DNA from: Avena insularis
Lineage: Eukaryota; Streptophyta; Magnoliopsida; Poales; Poaceae
Assembly: GCA_023614405.1 (NCBI GenBank)
Contig: CM042684.1
Coordinates: 531,882,682-531,946,681, forward strand
Direction of reading: 5' to 3'
Length of the DNA: 64,000 bases
Positions 24,810-36,438 of the stretch are shown one piece after another (positions within the stretch are counted from its first letter, which is position 1; every line of letters begins with the position of its first letter). Both the position numbers and the translations under genes were made by a program. The notes under the pieces are model-generated. The model had not been told where the DNA came from. It searched no databases and saw nothing but the letters and a program-made list of their open reading frames with translations.

Positions 24810-25754
24810 TTATATTTGTAGTGGTCTGTCTTTAAATTTGGAAAAGTGGAATTTTTTTTCCGCTTCCCCAAGCTTAAGAGACACAATCTCATTCTTGAAA
24901 TCAAGTTTGGCACCTAAATCATTCAAAAAGTTTCTTCTAAATATAATTGGGCAAAGAGTGTTAGCTGGCATATCAACAACTACAAAATCAATAGGAAAAT
25001 TTTCATTGCCAATTGTGACAGTTGCATCTTCAACTACTCCCATTGGAACTCTAAGAGATTTATTGGCTAACATGATTGTCATATCAGTATTTTCTATTGT
25101 AGCCAGTACTATCTCTTCTTTTATTTCTAAATAAAAATCATAAGATATAACATTAATTGCTGTGCCAAGGTCACATAAACCATAATGTGAGGTTTCTTTA
25201 AATATCCAGGGAAGAATAGGCTTACCCACATCTTTTACCTTAATTTTACCTTCAACCAGTATGGAAGTCTCTTTATCAAGTTCAACTATGTTGCAATGTG
25301 CATACATAGCCATAATTGCTTCCTTGGTTACCTCTTCATCTTTGGTTTCATCCAAAAGTTCTTCAACTCCTGGCACACTTTCCTCTTCTTTCTTCTGCTG
25401 TACTGCTTTAACCTGTTCATATTCCAAAATATGTTTTTGCGCAGTGTTAGGGAAAGGTATCTCATACATTGGTTCTAGGGAGGCCAGTGTTGCTTTAACT
25501 TCTATTTTCTTCTCAGGTTCGGGTGGTGGATCATACTTGACCCAACCCTCTTTTGGAGCTTTGATATGTTCTGTAAAAGCTTTAACAACATGCAACACAA
25601 GATCTGAATCCAAATAAAGTTCTTTAGATAATTCATTAACATTGCCCTTTTTATCATAGTCATGAGTACAATCATAATCTATTTCTATGCCTCCTTCGCT
25701 TCCTAGACCAAAATTCCAAGAAACTCTATGATCGTGAATTCTATTAAGTAAACC
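24810..25754 (-). pseudogene. Athila-1 gag C-terminus and aspartic protease
   Basis: A 267-residue open stretch (24810-25613) in the same frame as the gag. An acidic linker is followed by the protease: HYGLCDLGTAINVIS, in which the usual D-x-G-A/S motif reads DLGTAIN, then IDFVVVDMPANTLCPIIF and FRRNFLNDLGAKLDF. The enzyme would cut the Gag-Pol polyprotein as a homodimer. It ends in a stop at 24810, before the acidic link to RT. Confidence 0.85.
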
Positions 25755-26420
25755 CTAAGCTTTAGTTATGGGAAGAATCATAAAAGCTCCTCTCGCACAA
25801 GAGTCTAGTTCCAATTTATTAGGTTCAATTAAACCGCCATAAAAGATATGCAATAAATACCATTCAGGCAAATCATGATGAGGACATTGATTAAGTAAAT
25901 CTTTAAATCTTATGTAAGCTCTTACTAGTCCTTCATTAGGACGGTTCCTCCAAGTCATTATAAGACGCATGATTCCAAAAGATTTTGATAATGGATAATA
26001 CTTATCTAGAAACTCACAGACTAAATTATCCCAGGTAGTAGTGGCTTCTAGGGGTAAAGATCTATACCATGAGAGAGCTGTGCTAGTCAAAGTCTGACTA
26101 AAGAGTTTTAGCCTTACCTCATTATCAGTATACCCCGGTAATTGGAAAGTGCCACATATATCCTTAAAGCATGCAATGTGCTCATATGGATCAGGATTTT
26201 CTTCATCTCCAGTAAATTGCTTCTTGTGTAAAATACCAAGTAGTAGAGGATTTATTTCAAACCCCCTTGTCTTCTCGTTGGAGTTGTCTTTTTTATTAAT
26301 ATCATAGAGCTTCCCAAAGCGGCTGAGTGGGTTAGCACTAGTCAAATGCTCAAACTCCATCATGTTGGTGGGAACCTGTAACTCAAAACAAAACTTAGCA
26401 AGACTAAAATAAATAAGCAA
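25755..26420 (-). pseudogene. Athila-1 gag N-terminal and core domain
   Basis: 221 open codons. The likely ATG is an internal Met (MMEFEHLTSANP). The gag core reads DPYEHIACFKDICGTFQLPG, LFSQTLTSTALSWYRSLP, WDNLVCEFLDKYYP and IRFKDLLNQCPHHDLP, characteristic of Athila-type capsid proteins. A TAA stop at 25755-25757 breaks the frame into the protease part. It lies just after the primer site, as expected. Confidence 0.85.
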
Positions 26421-26446
26421 AAACTAAAAGACCTACAACGCTTAGC

Positions 26447-26464
26447 TCCCCGACAACGGTGCCA
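26447..26464 (-). other. Primer binding site of Athila-1
   Basis: The minus strand reads TGGCACCGTTGTCGGGGA, one change from TGGCGCCGTTGTCGGGGA, the tRNA-Asp-type site of Athila elements. It is 10 nt inside the 5' LTR end, as in Athila-2 (11 nt). Confidence 0.88.
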
Positions 26465-26474
26465 GAAAATAGCT

Positions 26475-27912
26475 TGATGACTGCAAGTGCACAGATCGTT
26501 TGTAGCTAGTTTCGAAATAAAGATATCGATCCCACAGGGAGCGGGAGTTCCGAAGTCTAATAACTCTTGAATTAAATACTGAAATAGTAATGCTAAATAA
26601 CGTTCTAAGTAACAAGATAAAATGTGAGTTTAATGTAAAAAGGTATTTTTGGGTTTTGGGTATAAGAGAACAATAAGTAAAGTAAAACAAACTGAATGCA
26701 GAAAGTAAGTATCACGTACGTAAAAGAGATGTGCAACTGCAATGGGGGAAGTGTTCTCAGGGAGTAGCGGATACACCTCTAGCATTATAAAGGGTTTAAG
26801 GTAAAGATTATTATCATGAACATTCTCAACTATTTATGTGTGGGAGGAACTCCATAATTGGACGAATAGGCAGCAACCGCTGCTCACATCATCCTCATAA
26901 CCACAACAGACAGCAATCGACATCAATCGAATTACTGCGCTATTAAGGGACTTTACCCCGTAGGATGTATCCCATGGCATGGACAATGTTTCGTGAGTTT
27001 CCTCGGTTCCCAAGTTAATACGTAAGGGATGCCAACAGCTTTATAGTCACCGTAAGTGCTAGCATACCTCCATCTACCAACAAGTAGTTCCCTCCATCAA
27101 GTCCCCACAAGAGGCAAATATTGAGAGGTCAACTTCTCCCAACACCAAGATGAAGACAATCTAACACATGGTCACAGCGATGGATATCATAATAAACTTT
27201 ATCTTATTTCAATCTCATGCTAGGGTTTCTCCATCTCCCCAAGAACTAATGATCTACTCAGTTATGGAGGCAATCAACATCATGGCAAAAACAATGGAAT
27301 CTATCATAGATGAATAGTACTTGTATAAATCCACAACAAGTATGGAAATTACAACAAGATCTAGACAAGATGTAGATGGGATGGATGGAGATGGTGGTGA
27401 TGTAGTGGTTGATGATGAAGATCAATGCCTTAGCATTCCGGATCTGTGTAGGGTGAAGATGGATCCTGGTGGATGAGTTCCCCCTCCATATCCCTTCTGG
27501 AGGTGAGGTTTCTGCGATTTCTGGTCGTTCTGTATGTCGTCTCTCCTTTCCGATTGCACGGGGCGAAACTATTTGAGGAGACGGTGGCGGTGGCAACTAT
27601 ACGGCGGGAACTATATGGCCAGAATTTTTAGTCCCGCTGTATAGTTGGTCGTTAAACCTTCTGCCTCCTGCGATCACCGCGGGTTTTCTTCTGGTGTTAC
27701 TGATATTTCCAAATTTAGCGATTTACGCTGTTTTTGACTCATTTTTGCTCCAGTACAACTGGTCCAAGAATTGTGTCCATCGTATACACCATCTGTCCTG
27801 ATCCTGGTGAAAATAGACATAAAAGATGCGCGCGAACGCCGTAAAATACCAAGATCCTACTACTATAGTGCAAAATAATAATCTAAAACATGATGTAAAT
27901 ATGCACTCATCA
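26475..27912 (-). repeat. 5' LTR of Athila-1
   Basis: TGATGACTGCAAG to CACTCATCA. The TATA-like box on the minus strand is CCTCAAATAG (27569-27578), changed by one base from the other LTR. The TATACGG hairpin is at 27609-27646. The CACGC target duplication follows at 27913-27917. Confidence 0.93.
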
Positions 27913-28578
27913 CACGCCTACAAGGGCAATGGCAAAGGCAAGAACCCCTTCAATAAGAAGGCCCCCGTTTACCATACTTTCCTTGGCACCCCAACTGTCC
28001 GGACACAGAAAACCTCACTGAGGATACTGATGGCCACCCTACTCCCAGTTCCCCAGTACCTACGCTAGTCGTAAGTTCCAACCACTTGGGACAGGATGGA
28101 TCATCCCGACCTTGTTCCAACAGAGAACCAGTAAGCCATGGCCATAAACCCCTTGATTGACTGCAACGAGTTCACCAAGTGTCTTGTGGATAGTGGAAGC
28201 AGCATCAACATCATGTACGCTGCACAAGACGAACTTGACAGAGACCAACCTAAGGCGGACCAGCACCATGTTTCATGGCGTAGTTCCTGGCCGGGAAGCT
28301 CGGTCCCTTAGGTGCATCACCCTTCTGGTTGCCTTTGGTGATGTTAACAATTACCGCCAAGAGCGCATGACCTTTGAAGTGGTCCCCTTCAAGAGCGTGT
28401 ACCACGTCATATTCGGACGCGACATCTTCCACTCCTTCATTGCCAAACCATGCTTTGTCTACAACAAGCTCAAGATACTCGGACCAAATGGTGTCATCAC
28501 CGTTGCCGGAAGTTTCACGAAGGCAAGATACTGCAAGATAGGAGAAGCAACCTTTGCTGCAGCTGTCCTCTATGGCGA
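27913..28578 (+). pseudogene. Gypsy gag end and aspartic protease, disrupted
   Basis: It resumes the gag frame interrupted at 10165. After a Lys-rich gag tail come TFLGTPTVRTQKTSLRIL, then the protease motif KCLVDSGSSINIMY (near 28172-28215), and in a shifted frame STMFHGVVPGREARSLRCI and EVVPFKSVYHVIFGRDIF. Stops lie near 28066-28074 and 28131. The DSG triad is intact. The domain order gag-protease is that of Gypsy elements. The sequence ends at the deletion junction near 28579. Confidence 0.85.
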
Positions 28579-30056
28579 AGGCGGAGGGGGTGTGCCCTCC
28601 CCACTAGGTTAGACATGTGGGACTAATAGGCAAAGGAAAAATGGCAAAATAGACAAAAACAGTCGGCTGGGCCAACTGGGTGGCCGGGTGGGCCAACCGA
28701 GCCAGCCCGGCATCAGCCGCCAGCAACAGCAGCTGTAGTGCCACGGCCTGACCAGCGTTGGCCCGGGTGGGCCTTTGGCCGGCCTCGGCGCGTTGGCTCA
28801 GAGAGGCGCCCGCCCGGCTGGCTGGCTAGGCCGCGATGCCCCGGCCCGTGAGTGACGCCAATTGTTGGCTGCTCAACGCGGCGCGTAGTGCTGGCCACTC
28901 GCTTCTGTGGGCTGCCAAGCCCACAAGCTGTAGCAGCAGTTTTTCTCCCTTTTTCTTTTTCCTTTTTCCAACAGTTTTTCTCCTAGGCTATTTCCCTCCG
29001 GGGATATGGCCTAGTATGAAATTTGCTTTTATAAATCTTAATCTAAATATTATTTAGAATATATTAATTCATAATTAACATATAATAAATATATATTTAA
29101 ATTCCTATTTATCCAAAAACACTTTTCCGGCCTATTCCTTTATTCTTTCTCCGAACAACTTCGGATCTCTCCACGGAACAATTTCGGCTTTCTCTTTCTC
29201 TACTGTGATTCCATCTTACGGATGATCGCTCTCATCGTACCCTTAAGTGTATCCCCTCATGGCTCGGGAATGCTCTAGACATGATCTATATCAATGATTA
29301 ACATAGGGACCAGGGATGCCCATGTGACCCCTATGCACTCCAGATGACAATGTCGTTTCAACCGTAAAATGTAGAATCCAATTTCCCATTGTTTCTTGAT
29401 ACGGCTTGTCTGAGATCTGATCATTGGTATCACATACCCTATTCAATCTCGTTACCAACAAGTTCTATTTTACTTGTTACCGTGATATTACATCCCCGTG
29501 ACCGAGTCACATATTGTAGCATTTATGGATGTAATCTCACCAAGCCAGCCGTATGTATCTTACCCGTCATGTGGGTGAAAAAATCCGGGTCTTGTGGTCA
29601 CATGTCATCTACTGTTCCTTTGGAATACCCAACGTACACCTTTATGATCACCGTATTACCAGATGACGTTTGATGCAGTCAAAGCAGCCTCGGGAAACAT
29701 CGAGTAATATGAACTCACGGTCCAAGGAAAGGATACTAGATTTTAGCTATTGCAACAATGAACTATATGACTTGATCGTGTCGCAATCTTTCCAGGAATG
29801 TCCATCACATCATTCACCAATGATATGACTCGTTGTCAGTTGGCATAAATGTCCATGGTCTTGAAACCCAGATCATACTCAAGACCAACGAACTAGTATG
29901 AATAGAGGCTACTAGGGACTTGGTTTGTTTCATACCACACCTGTACCAATGTTTCTACTTGATACAGTTATAGCACAATATGAAACTATTATAAACTAAT
30001 TGAGATATGACAATAAATACCTATTTATTATTTGCCTCTAGGGCATATCTCCTTCA
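28579..30056 (-). repeat. 3' LTR of Copia-3, truncated by deletion
   Basis: It matches 34822-36282 closely, including the run of T/C at 28940-28985. The break falls at GGCGG next to the TATATA box seen in the other LTR, so this copy has lost its TATA box and the R/U5 end. The first 300 bp are strongly GC-rich, unlike the AT-rich remainder. Confidence 0.92.
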
Positions 30057-33000
30057 GTCTCCCACTTGCACTAGAGTACAAATAATCTAGCTCGCATTTT
30101 ACTCATCATAAACCATATAACATATGCGTTTATTGATCATGCATGCTTACGGGAAACGTCCTGTCCATGTTCTGTTTTACCAGATCATTATGTCTTTTGC
30201 AAATCATTAATGTCTTCCTAATTTTGACATTCACACCATTATCTTATAATGGGTTGAAGTATTCGTTTGGCGATAAAGTGAGACTTTGTTTGTCGTGTTC
30301 ATAATGATAGTCATTTTCACTTTTGTCATCTAAACTTCGAAACACACGTTGCAATCCTTTGTGTATGTACGGCAGTTATGGTAGCAGAACGAGGCCAATT
30401 TCCAGGAGCGTATAGTGACTTTAGATCAACCTCATGGGCTTTCTCATGGGCACTGTGCCCTGGGACACATCATTCTACATTAAAGAGGAACTAGTCCCGC
30501 CATAACAATATACATCACATCAGATGGAGCCTTTATACTTCTATATCTATGTAGATCCTAGTGCATGAAATGCAGCTATGCCCCTTACTTTGCTTCTTGC
30601 TATTTAAGTACAAACTTAATTCTGGTTCAAAGATTAACTTGGGAATCACTTCAAGACATGTTCTTATAGTTAAGAGCTTGTCCTACCCACCAGAACCTCA
30701 GGTCACATTATGTCGAGTATACAACATGATTGTCTGGAAGAACCTATGGCTAAGGCATAGGAGATGTAACACATTTCTTTCTTTCTTTTAACCATAGTTG
30801 CAATACTAACTCAATGCTTCATATAGTAAGAACTTCTTTCTTACCTTGTTCCATTCTGAGCTTCTTCAGAATCTTGTCTAGGACATTCTGAACATCTTTC
30901 AGAATCAAGTCCAAGAAGCATTCGACATTTGATTTTTATTAAACTCACCAATCTATCTCGATAGATCTCATTGTTTAATAACTTCAACTTCATCCTTATT
31001 TATCTACTTAAATGTTATTAACACCAATCACATGATTCACATATGTCGTCCACATATCCTAGAATATTTCACGCTCCTACTCAAATATAGCATCCATATT
31101 TGAGATTCAGGAATTTCGCTTAGCTCCCACTCAAAATATGTCAGCTACATATTATGATTTAGCCAAGTTGATTTGCTCCCACTCAAATCCAGATCCTCTC
31201 GATAATCTTGGACATTCCAAAATTCTTTGATCACCATCAAATCAAGAATTCCACTAACGAGATTTCAATGACCATTCATTTCTCGCACTTAGGTCCATTA
31301 CGCTTCTTTGTATTTCGTAGGTATGTCTTGTTCAAAACATGACAATTGGATCAACAATATAATTCCACAAACTTGTAGAATACATTGTTGAATCCTACTT
31401 TCTTTAGTAAAAGTATTTACTGAAACTTTATGATCATTATCATTAGTTTATCCTCTTTTGTAGAGTTTAGTTTCACGGAACATATTCCGCTGCGCCACTC
31501 AACAATCTGGAGGTAAGGTCAAATACCTTGTTTTGATCTTTTACTTTCTTCCACTTGTATCTTCATCAAGACACATCAACTTAGGACATCAACAGGTTTG
31601 ACCCATTTGTGGATCGTGTATTCATAGCTGCCTAAGGATACGCTACAAAGACTTGTTTATTCGCCACGACTTCGAACTTATCGAAATCTCCAGAAACTCG
31701 AACATGCCATAAATCTTATGGTGTTGTTTACACGAATCGTTAGATGTTCCTTTGTATTTCAAACGAGTGTTTGCTCAATTCGATCTCTAAATCTAAACAA
31801 TAACTATAACCCTGATAAGAGTTAATATTATACCATATGTATCTAATACATAAATGATTATGATGTTTAGACATTTCAATACACTTTGAATTTGTCCAAT
31901 TGTCATAATTTGTGAAACATCTTTCACATGTCCTTTTATGCCCAAAAATTAACTTAAATACTTTTAGTCATGTCGATTAAATCGAAGAGACCTTGTATTC
32001 TTGTTAATTTCAATATCCTCCTTTTGTTGTGAACTCATTTGAACATTTCAAATCGTTTCAAACTTATGTTTCATTAAGTAAATACACTTATTCACTTAAA
32101 TCCACAATTAACTAATGATTTCCACTACTTGTTGAAAATACGATACATCACTATGTATAAGATTCAACATTTCTTCGCATATCGCCGTTTTACCAGAATG
32201 CGGAGTTTTAGTCATTCTACCCAACGAGGCATGGTTTTGCAAAGTCTCCAGATTAAGCATCTAGGACCCCGATCTTCATGAAGAACATGCAATAACCAAA
32301 ATGACTTAAACTATAGTGTCATTTCATTATTAAACTTTGGATATCTTTTAGCATTCTAATCCTTTATAAATGCTTAAACCATTATCATTAACATAGTGAT
32401 GAGAATCATTCATTTATAATCATAATGTGGCCGTAAGGTTTTGTTCATAGGAATAGTACAACTGGCTTGTAACTTGTTCATATGAATAATCATCTCGCCA
32501 AAAGCAAGACACGCAAACAGTGATTACAAATTACATTTGAGTCCACTAATCCAAATGATAATCTTTGAGGAAAGGGGTGATGTCGGCCATCAACCTTTTT
32601 GCTTGACGTCATCAAGCCTCATTGCCTCAATTCCAGCAATTCTCAAGCAGACCATCCCGTTTTCACAAAACGAGACAAGTATCAAATACTTTACAAACTG
32701 CAACAAGTTTTGCAAGAATTACATTTATAACTATGTATATCTTACATATACCCTTTTCATTCATGACCTCCATTGCAATCAAGCCCTTCGGAGAGTTCTT
32801 AACTCTAATGCAAGATCGCCAAGTGTTTCTCCAAATATTCTCTTTTCATCCATGATGGAGGAAAACCCATCCAACGGCTCATACTTTATGTGCCAAATCT
32901 TGCATAATACAAAATTGCAGTCCAACTCTTCATCGAATGGAGGATGGCTTATTGGATGTTCATGGAGAAAACACAAACACTGCAGAGTCATCGGATTATC

Positions 33001-34273
33001 TCCTAATGGTTATTGGATCAAGAAGAGAAGATCACCTTTTACGAGGATATCCCTCAGGCGTGGGTATTAATCTATGTAGTTGGACCCTTTTGCTAAGTTG
33101 CACATCAAGCAATAAATTTCCCATGGTCGCAAAGGACCTCAATGGGATAGGCCATGATCTACTAAGATATTTGCAAACAGACATCTAGACTAAGTTCATA
33201 ATATGAGGTCAATTTATAATTGATCTCCCACTAAAATTGTCATCCCCTGGATGATTTTAGTGATCACATGATCCCAATCCTCTACACCTCCCCCGATCGT
33301 CACGGCCATCAGTGCAGCATCAAAGGTAGACATTCCGTAATGTCAATCACATCATCCATGTGACTCATGCTCGATCTTTCGATCTCTTGTGTTCCGAGGC
33401 CATGTCTACACATGCTAGGCTCGCCAAATCTAACTTGTGTGTATTCGCTGTGCAACATGGCTTACACCCACTGTATGTGAACGTAGATATGTCTAACCCC
33501 CGATCGTCACGGCCGGCTTCATAACGAAGAACTTTCTTGGTGGTGCACACACAAGGGGAACACGATCATTGGAATTAAATAGGGATTATCTTATTTGCTA
33601 CCGTTGAGTATCTAATACTAGAACACAATAAGATGTAAAACAGGTATCAACATCATATGTATTTTGTGATATGATATGGTCCTTCTTCTTGCGCCTTGAT
33701 CTCCATCGAGCGCTCCGGCATGATCTCCATCTTGCCCCTGGTTTGATGCCAAGTCCACGACGCCACCACCCGGTCGTCCATCGGAACGATGACTATTACT
33801 AGTACACCTTAGTAACAGAAAAGTAAACTACTTTACCTTCGTAACGACCAATGCCATATCAAAATCACATGCCCTCCTGCAAAATAATGTTAGATGCCTC
33901 TACTTTATCTATTGCAAGTTTTACGTGGTTGTTAGGGATTTTGCAATAGAACAGTTTCTAAACTATGAACTTTCCAACCACAACATGGATCCAACAGTTG
34001 TCTCTACTACACCCCTTTCGGGGCCCTCCGTTGTAAATGATATATCAACTATGGACTGAGAGACAGACACCTGCTAGCCACTTATACGGTACAAGCCGTA
34101 TGTTGAGCACGGAACCAGTCTCGTGTACGAATACGCGTAAGGTCGGTCTGGGCCGCTTCATCAAACAATATCGTGATATAAATAAGTATACATTAGAGGG
34201 TAACAACTAAGGGATCAATGCCCGCACAATACATGTGCGTACTGGCCATATAGCACTCCTACGCATAGATCGG
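30057..34273 (-). pseudogene. Copia-3 internal region, decayed pol and leader
   Basis: The polypurine tract (GTGCAAGTGGGAGAC on the minus strand) is at 30057-30076. A recognisable RT piece lies near 30840-31100, with codons for YVDD at about 31043-31056 and IYRDR nearby. The leader near 33220-33700 resembles those of Copia-1 and Copia-2. No ORF of coding quality covers the rest. A 177-codon plus-strand ORF at 32537-33070 has no similarity I recognise and is probably chance. Confidence 0.7.
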
Positions 34274-34285
34274 CTCTGATACCAC
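34274..34285 (-). other. Primer binding site of Copia-3
   Basis: The minus strand reads GTGGTATCAGAGCC next to the 5' LTR, the exact initiator-Met tRNA-type site for Copia elements. Confidence 0.88.
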
Positions 34286-36282
34286 TGAAGGGCTTCTGTA
34301 GTAGAAAACAAAAATTCTCCTACGATGGAACTCTAATACGCCCAAGATCTATCTATGTAGTAATGTAGTAACGGCCGGAGCGTATAGAATACATGCCCTT
34401 GTAGACCGTATGCGGTTAACGTTCCGAGAGGAACGTGGTTGAAGTAGTCGATCCCGTGGCCGACCTCAAGGTCGCGATGCTCCTCGCAGGTCACCCCTTG
34501 CTCCTTCTTCATCGTGCAGCAGCCCCGGCTCTCAACATTCAAGCGCCCCAAGTGTTGCGCCTTGTCTCTTCGTACACATCCTGTGTACGATGAGACCTCC
34601 GTCTCCCTGATCCCGCCGGGAGTGCGGAAGTTCATATCCTGCCAGGAATCCCTACAGCGCAACGGCATGCTGCAGGTGTGGCGTCTCTCACGTGGACAGT
34701 CCTAACTTGGGACCGTGCCAACGCATGGAGACAACTAGAGAGAGATGGAGATTATTCCAACCAAGGGGAATAACTCTATATTATTGTGTGTTTAATCCCA
34801 CCCATGGGCACCCCTTTATATAGGCGGAGGGGGTGTGCCCTCCCGATTAGGTTAGCCATGTGGGACTAATAGGCAAAGGAAAAATGGCAAAATAGACAAA
34901 AACAGCCGGGTGGGCCAGCTAGGTGGCCGGGTGGGCCAACCCGAGCCAGCCCAGCATCAGCCGCTAGCAACAACAGCTGTAGCGCCGTGGCCTGACAAGT
35001 GTCGGCCCGGGTGAGCCTTTAGTCATGCCCACCTGTGCACCAGGCTTCCTGGCTTCAAGCAGCCTTGCCCCTCTGGGCGGCCTCGGCTTCGTCGGCCCAT
35101 GAGTGACGCTTGCTGCTGCGACGCCCTTCTATGGGCTACCAAGCCCACAAGCTGCAGCAGCAGTTTTTCTCCCTTTTTCTTTTTTCCTTTTTCCAGCAGT
35201 TTTTCTCCTAGGCTATTTCCCTCCGGGGATATGGCCTAATATGAAAGTTTCTTTTATAAATCTTAATCTAAATATTATTTAGAATATATTAATTCATAAT
35301 TAACATATAATAAATATATATTTAAATTCCTATTTATCCAAAAACACTTTTCCGGCCTATTCCTTTATTCTTTCTCCGAACAACTTCGGATCTCTCCGCG
35401 GAACAATTCTGGCTTTCTCTTTCTCTACTGTGATTCCATCTTACGGATGATCGCTCTCATCGTACCCTTAAGTGTATCTCCTCACGTCTCGGGAATGCTC
35501 TAGACATGATCTATATCAATGATCAACAGAGGGACCAGGGATGCCCATGTGACCCCTATGCACTCCAGATGACAATGTCGTTTCAACCGTAAAATGTAGA
35601 ATCCAATTTCCCATTGTTTCTTGATACGACTTGTCTGAGATCCGATCATTGGTATCACATACCCTGTTCAATCTCGTTACCAACAAGTTCTATTTTACTT
35701 GTTACCGTGATATTACATCCCCGTGACCGAGTCACATGTTGCAACATTTATGGATGTAATCTCACCAAGCCGGCCGTATGTATCTTACCCGTCATGTGGG
35801 TGAACAAATCTCGGTCTTGTGGTCACATGTCATCTACTGTTCCTTTGGAATACCCAACGTACACCTTTATGATCACCGTATTACCAGATGACGTTTGATG
35901 CAGTCAAAGCAGCCTCGGGAAATAGTGAGTAATATGAACTCTCGGTCTAAGGAAAAGGATACTAGATTGTAGCTATTGCAACAATGAACTATATGACTTG
36001 ATCGTATCACAATCTTTTGAGGAATGTCCATCACATCATTCACCAATGATATGACTCGTTGTCAGTTCGCATAAATGCCCAAGATCTTGAAACCCAGATC
36101 ATCCTCATAACCAACGAACTAGTATGAATAGAGGCTACTAGGGACTTGGTTTGTTTCATACCACACTTGTACCAATGTTTCTACTTGATAAAGTTATAGC
36201 ACAATATGAAACTATTATAAACTAATTGAGATATGACAATAAAAACCTATTTCTTATTTGCCTCTAGGGCATATCTCCTTCA
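34286..36282 (-). repeat. 5' LTR of Copia-3 (complete, about 1997 bp)
   Basis: Canonical TG...CA ends. It contains the only intact core promoter of this element. Close identity to the remaining 1.46 kb of the other LTR suggests a comparatively recent insertion. Confidence 0.93.
34813..34823 (-). promoter_or_regulatory. TATA box of the Copia-3 5' LTR
   Basis: On the minus strand CCTATATAAAGG matches the plant TATA consensus. It is flanked by a GC-rich upstream block and followed by a leader-like region. Confidence 0.65.
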
Positions 36283-36438
36283 GTGAGTAGATCCCCATGT
36301 TCTTGAGGGCATATGATGAATTGGCTATGATTTCCATATAATATGCAATGAGTATGTGGTCAAGTTTTTTATATTTTATATTGTTCTATGATGATTTTAT
36401 GCAAACGTCGACTGCATATTACTTCACCTATATGGGCT
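36283..36438 (+). repeat. Athila-2 5' LTR, left fragment
   Basis: It matches 56300-56455 of the 3' LTR nearly base for base. It is bounded on the left by Copia-3 and on the right by Athila-NA. GTGAG at its start is the surviving copy of the Copia-3 target duplication. GGGCT at its end is the left copy for Athila-NA. Confidence 0.92.

Larger units (their letters stand above)
10166..27912 (-). mobile_element. Athila-1: Athila-lineage Gypsy element without integrase
   Basis: LTRs of about 1.43 kb (10166-11589 and 26475-27912) start TGATGA and end CATCA, with a perfect target duplication. The primer site (26447-26464) resembles the tRNA-Asp type used by Athila elements. On the minus strand the order is gag, protease, RT, RNase H, hairpin array, 3' ORF, polypurine tract. 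No integrase is seen, so mobility would need help in trans. Copia-2 (12244-21081) is inserted in its 3' noncoding part. Without Copia-2 the element is about 8.9 kb. Confidence 0.92.
8009..28578 (+). mobile_element. Ty3/Gypsy fragment (gag and protease), host of Athila-1
   Basis: A plus-strand Gypsy element is seen in two pieces, 8009-10165 and 27913-28578, separated by Athila-1. The pieces join in frame if Athila-1 and one CACGC copy are removed. The upstream part is cut by Copia-1. The downstream part ends near 28579, where sequence switches abruptly to a Copia-3 LTR, so RT, RNase H, integrase and both LTRs are missing from this window. Confidence 0.85.
28579..36282 (-). mobile_element. Copia-3: Angela-like element, left LTR truncated
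   Basis: The right LTR (34286-36282) is complete, TGAAGGGCTTCTG to ATCTCCTTCA. The left LTR (28579-30056) lacks the part matching 34286-34821. The polypurine tract at 30057 and primer site at 34274-34285 show minus orientation. The right end abuts GTGAG of the Athila-2 LTR. The left end is joined to Gypsy protease sequence by a deletion. Confidence 0.92.

Noticed and set aside
29389..29673. 94-codon ORF repeated at 35614-35898
   Set aside because: The two copies are simply the two Copia-3 LTRs. Conservation reflects recent LTR identity, not coding constraint.
32537..33070. 177-codon plus-strand ORF inside Copia-3
   Set aside because: It is antisense to the element and has no recognisable domain. 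A start near 32537 has no promoter signal.
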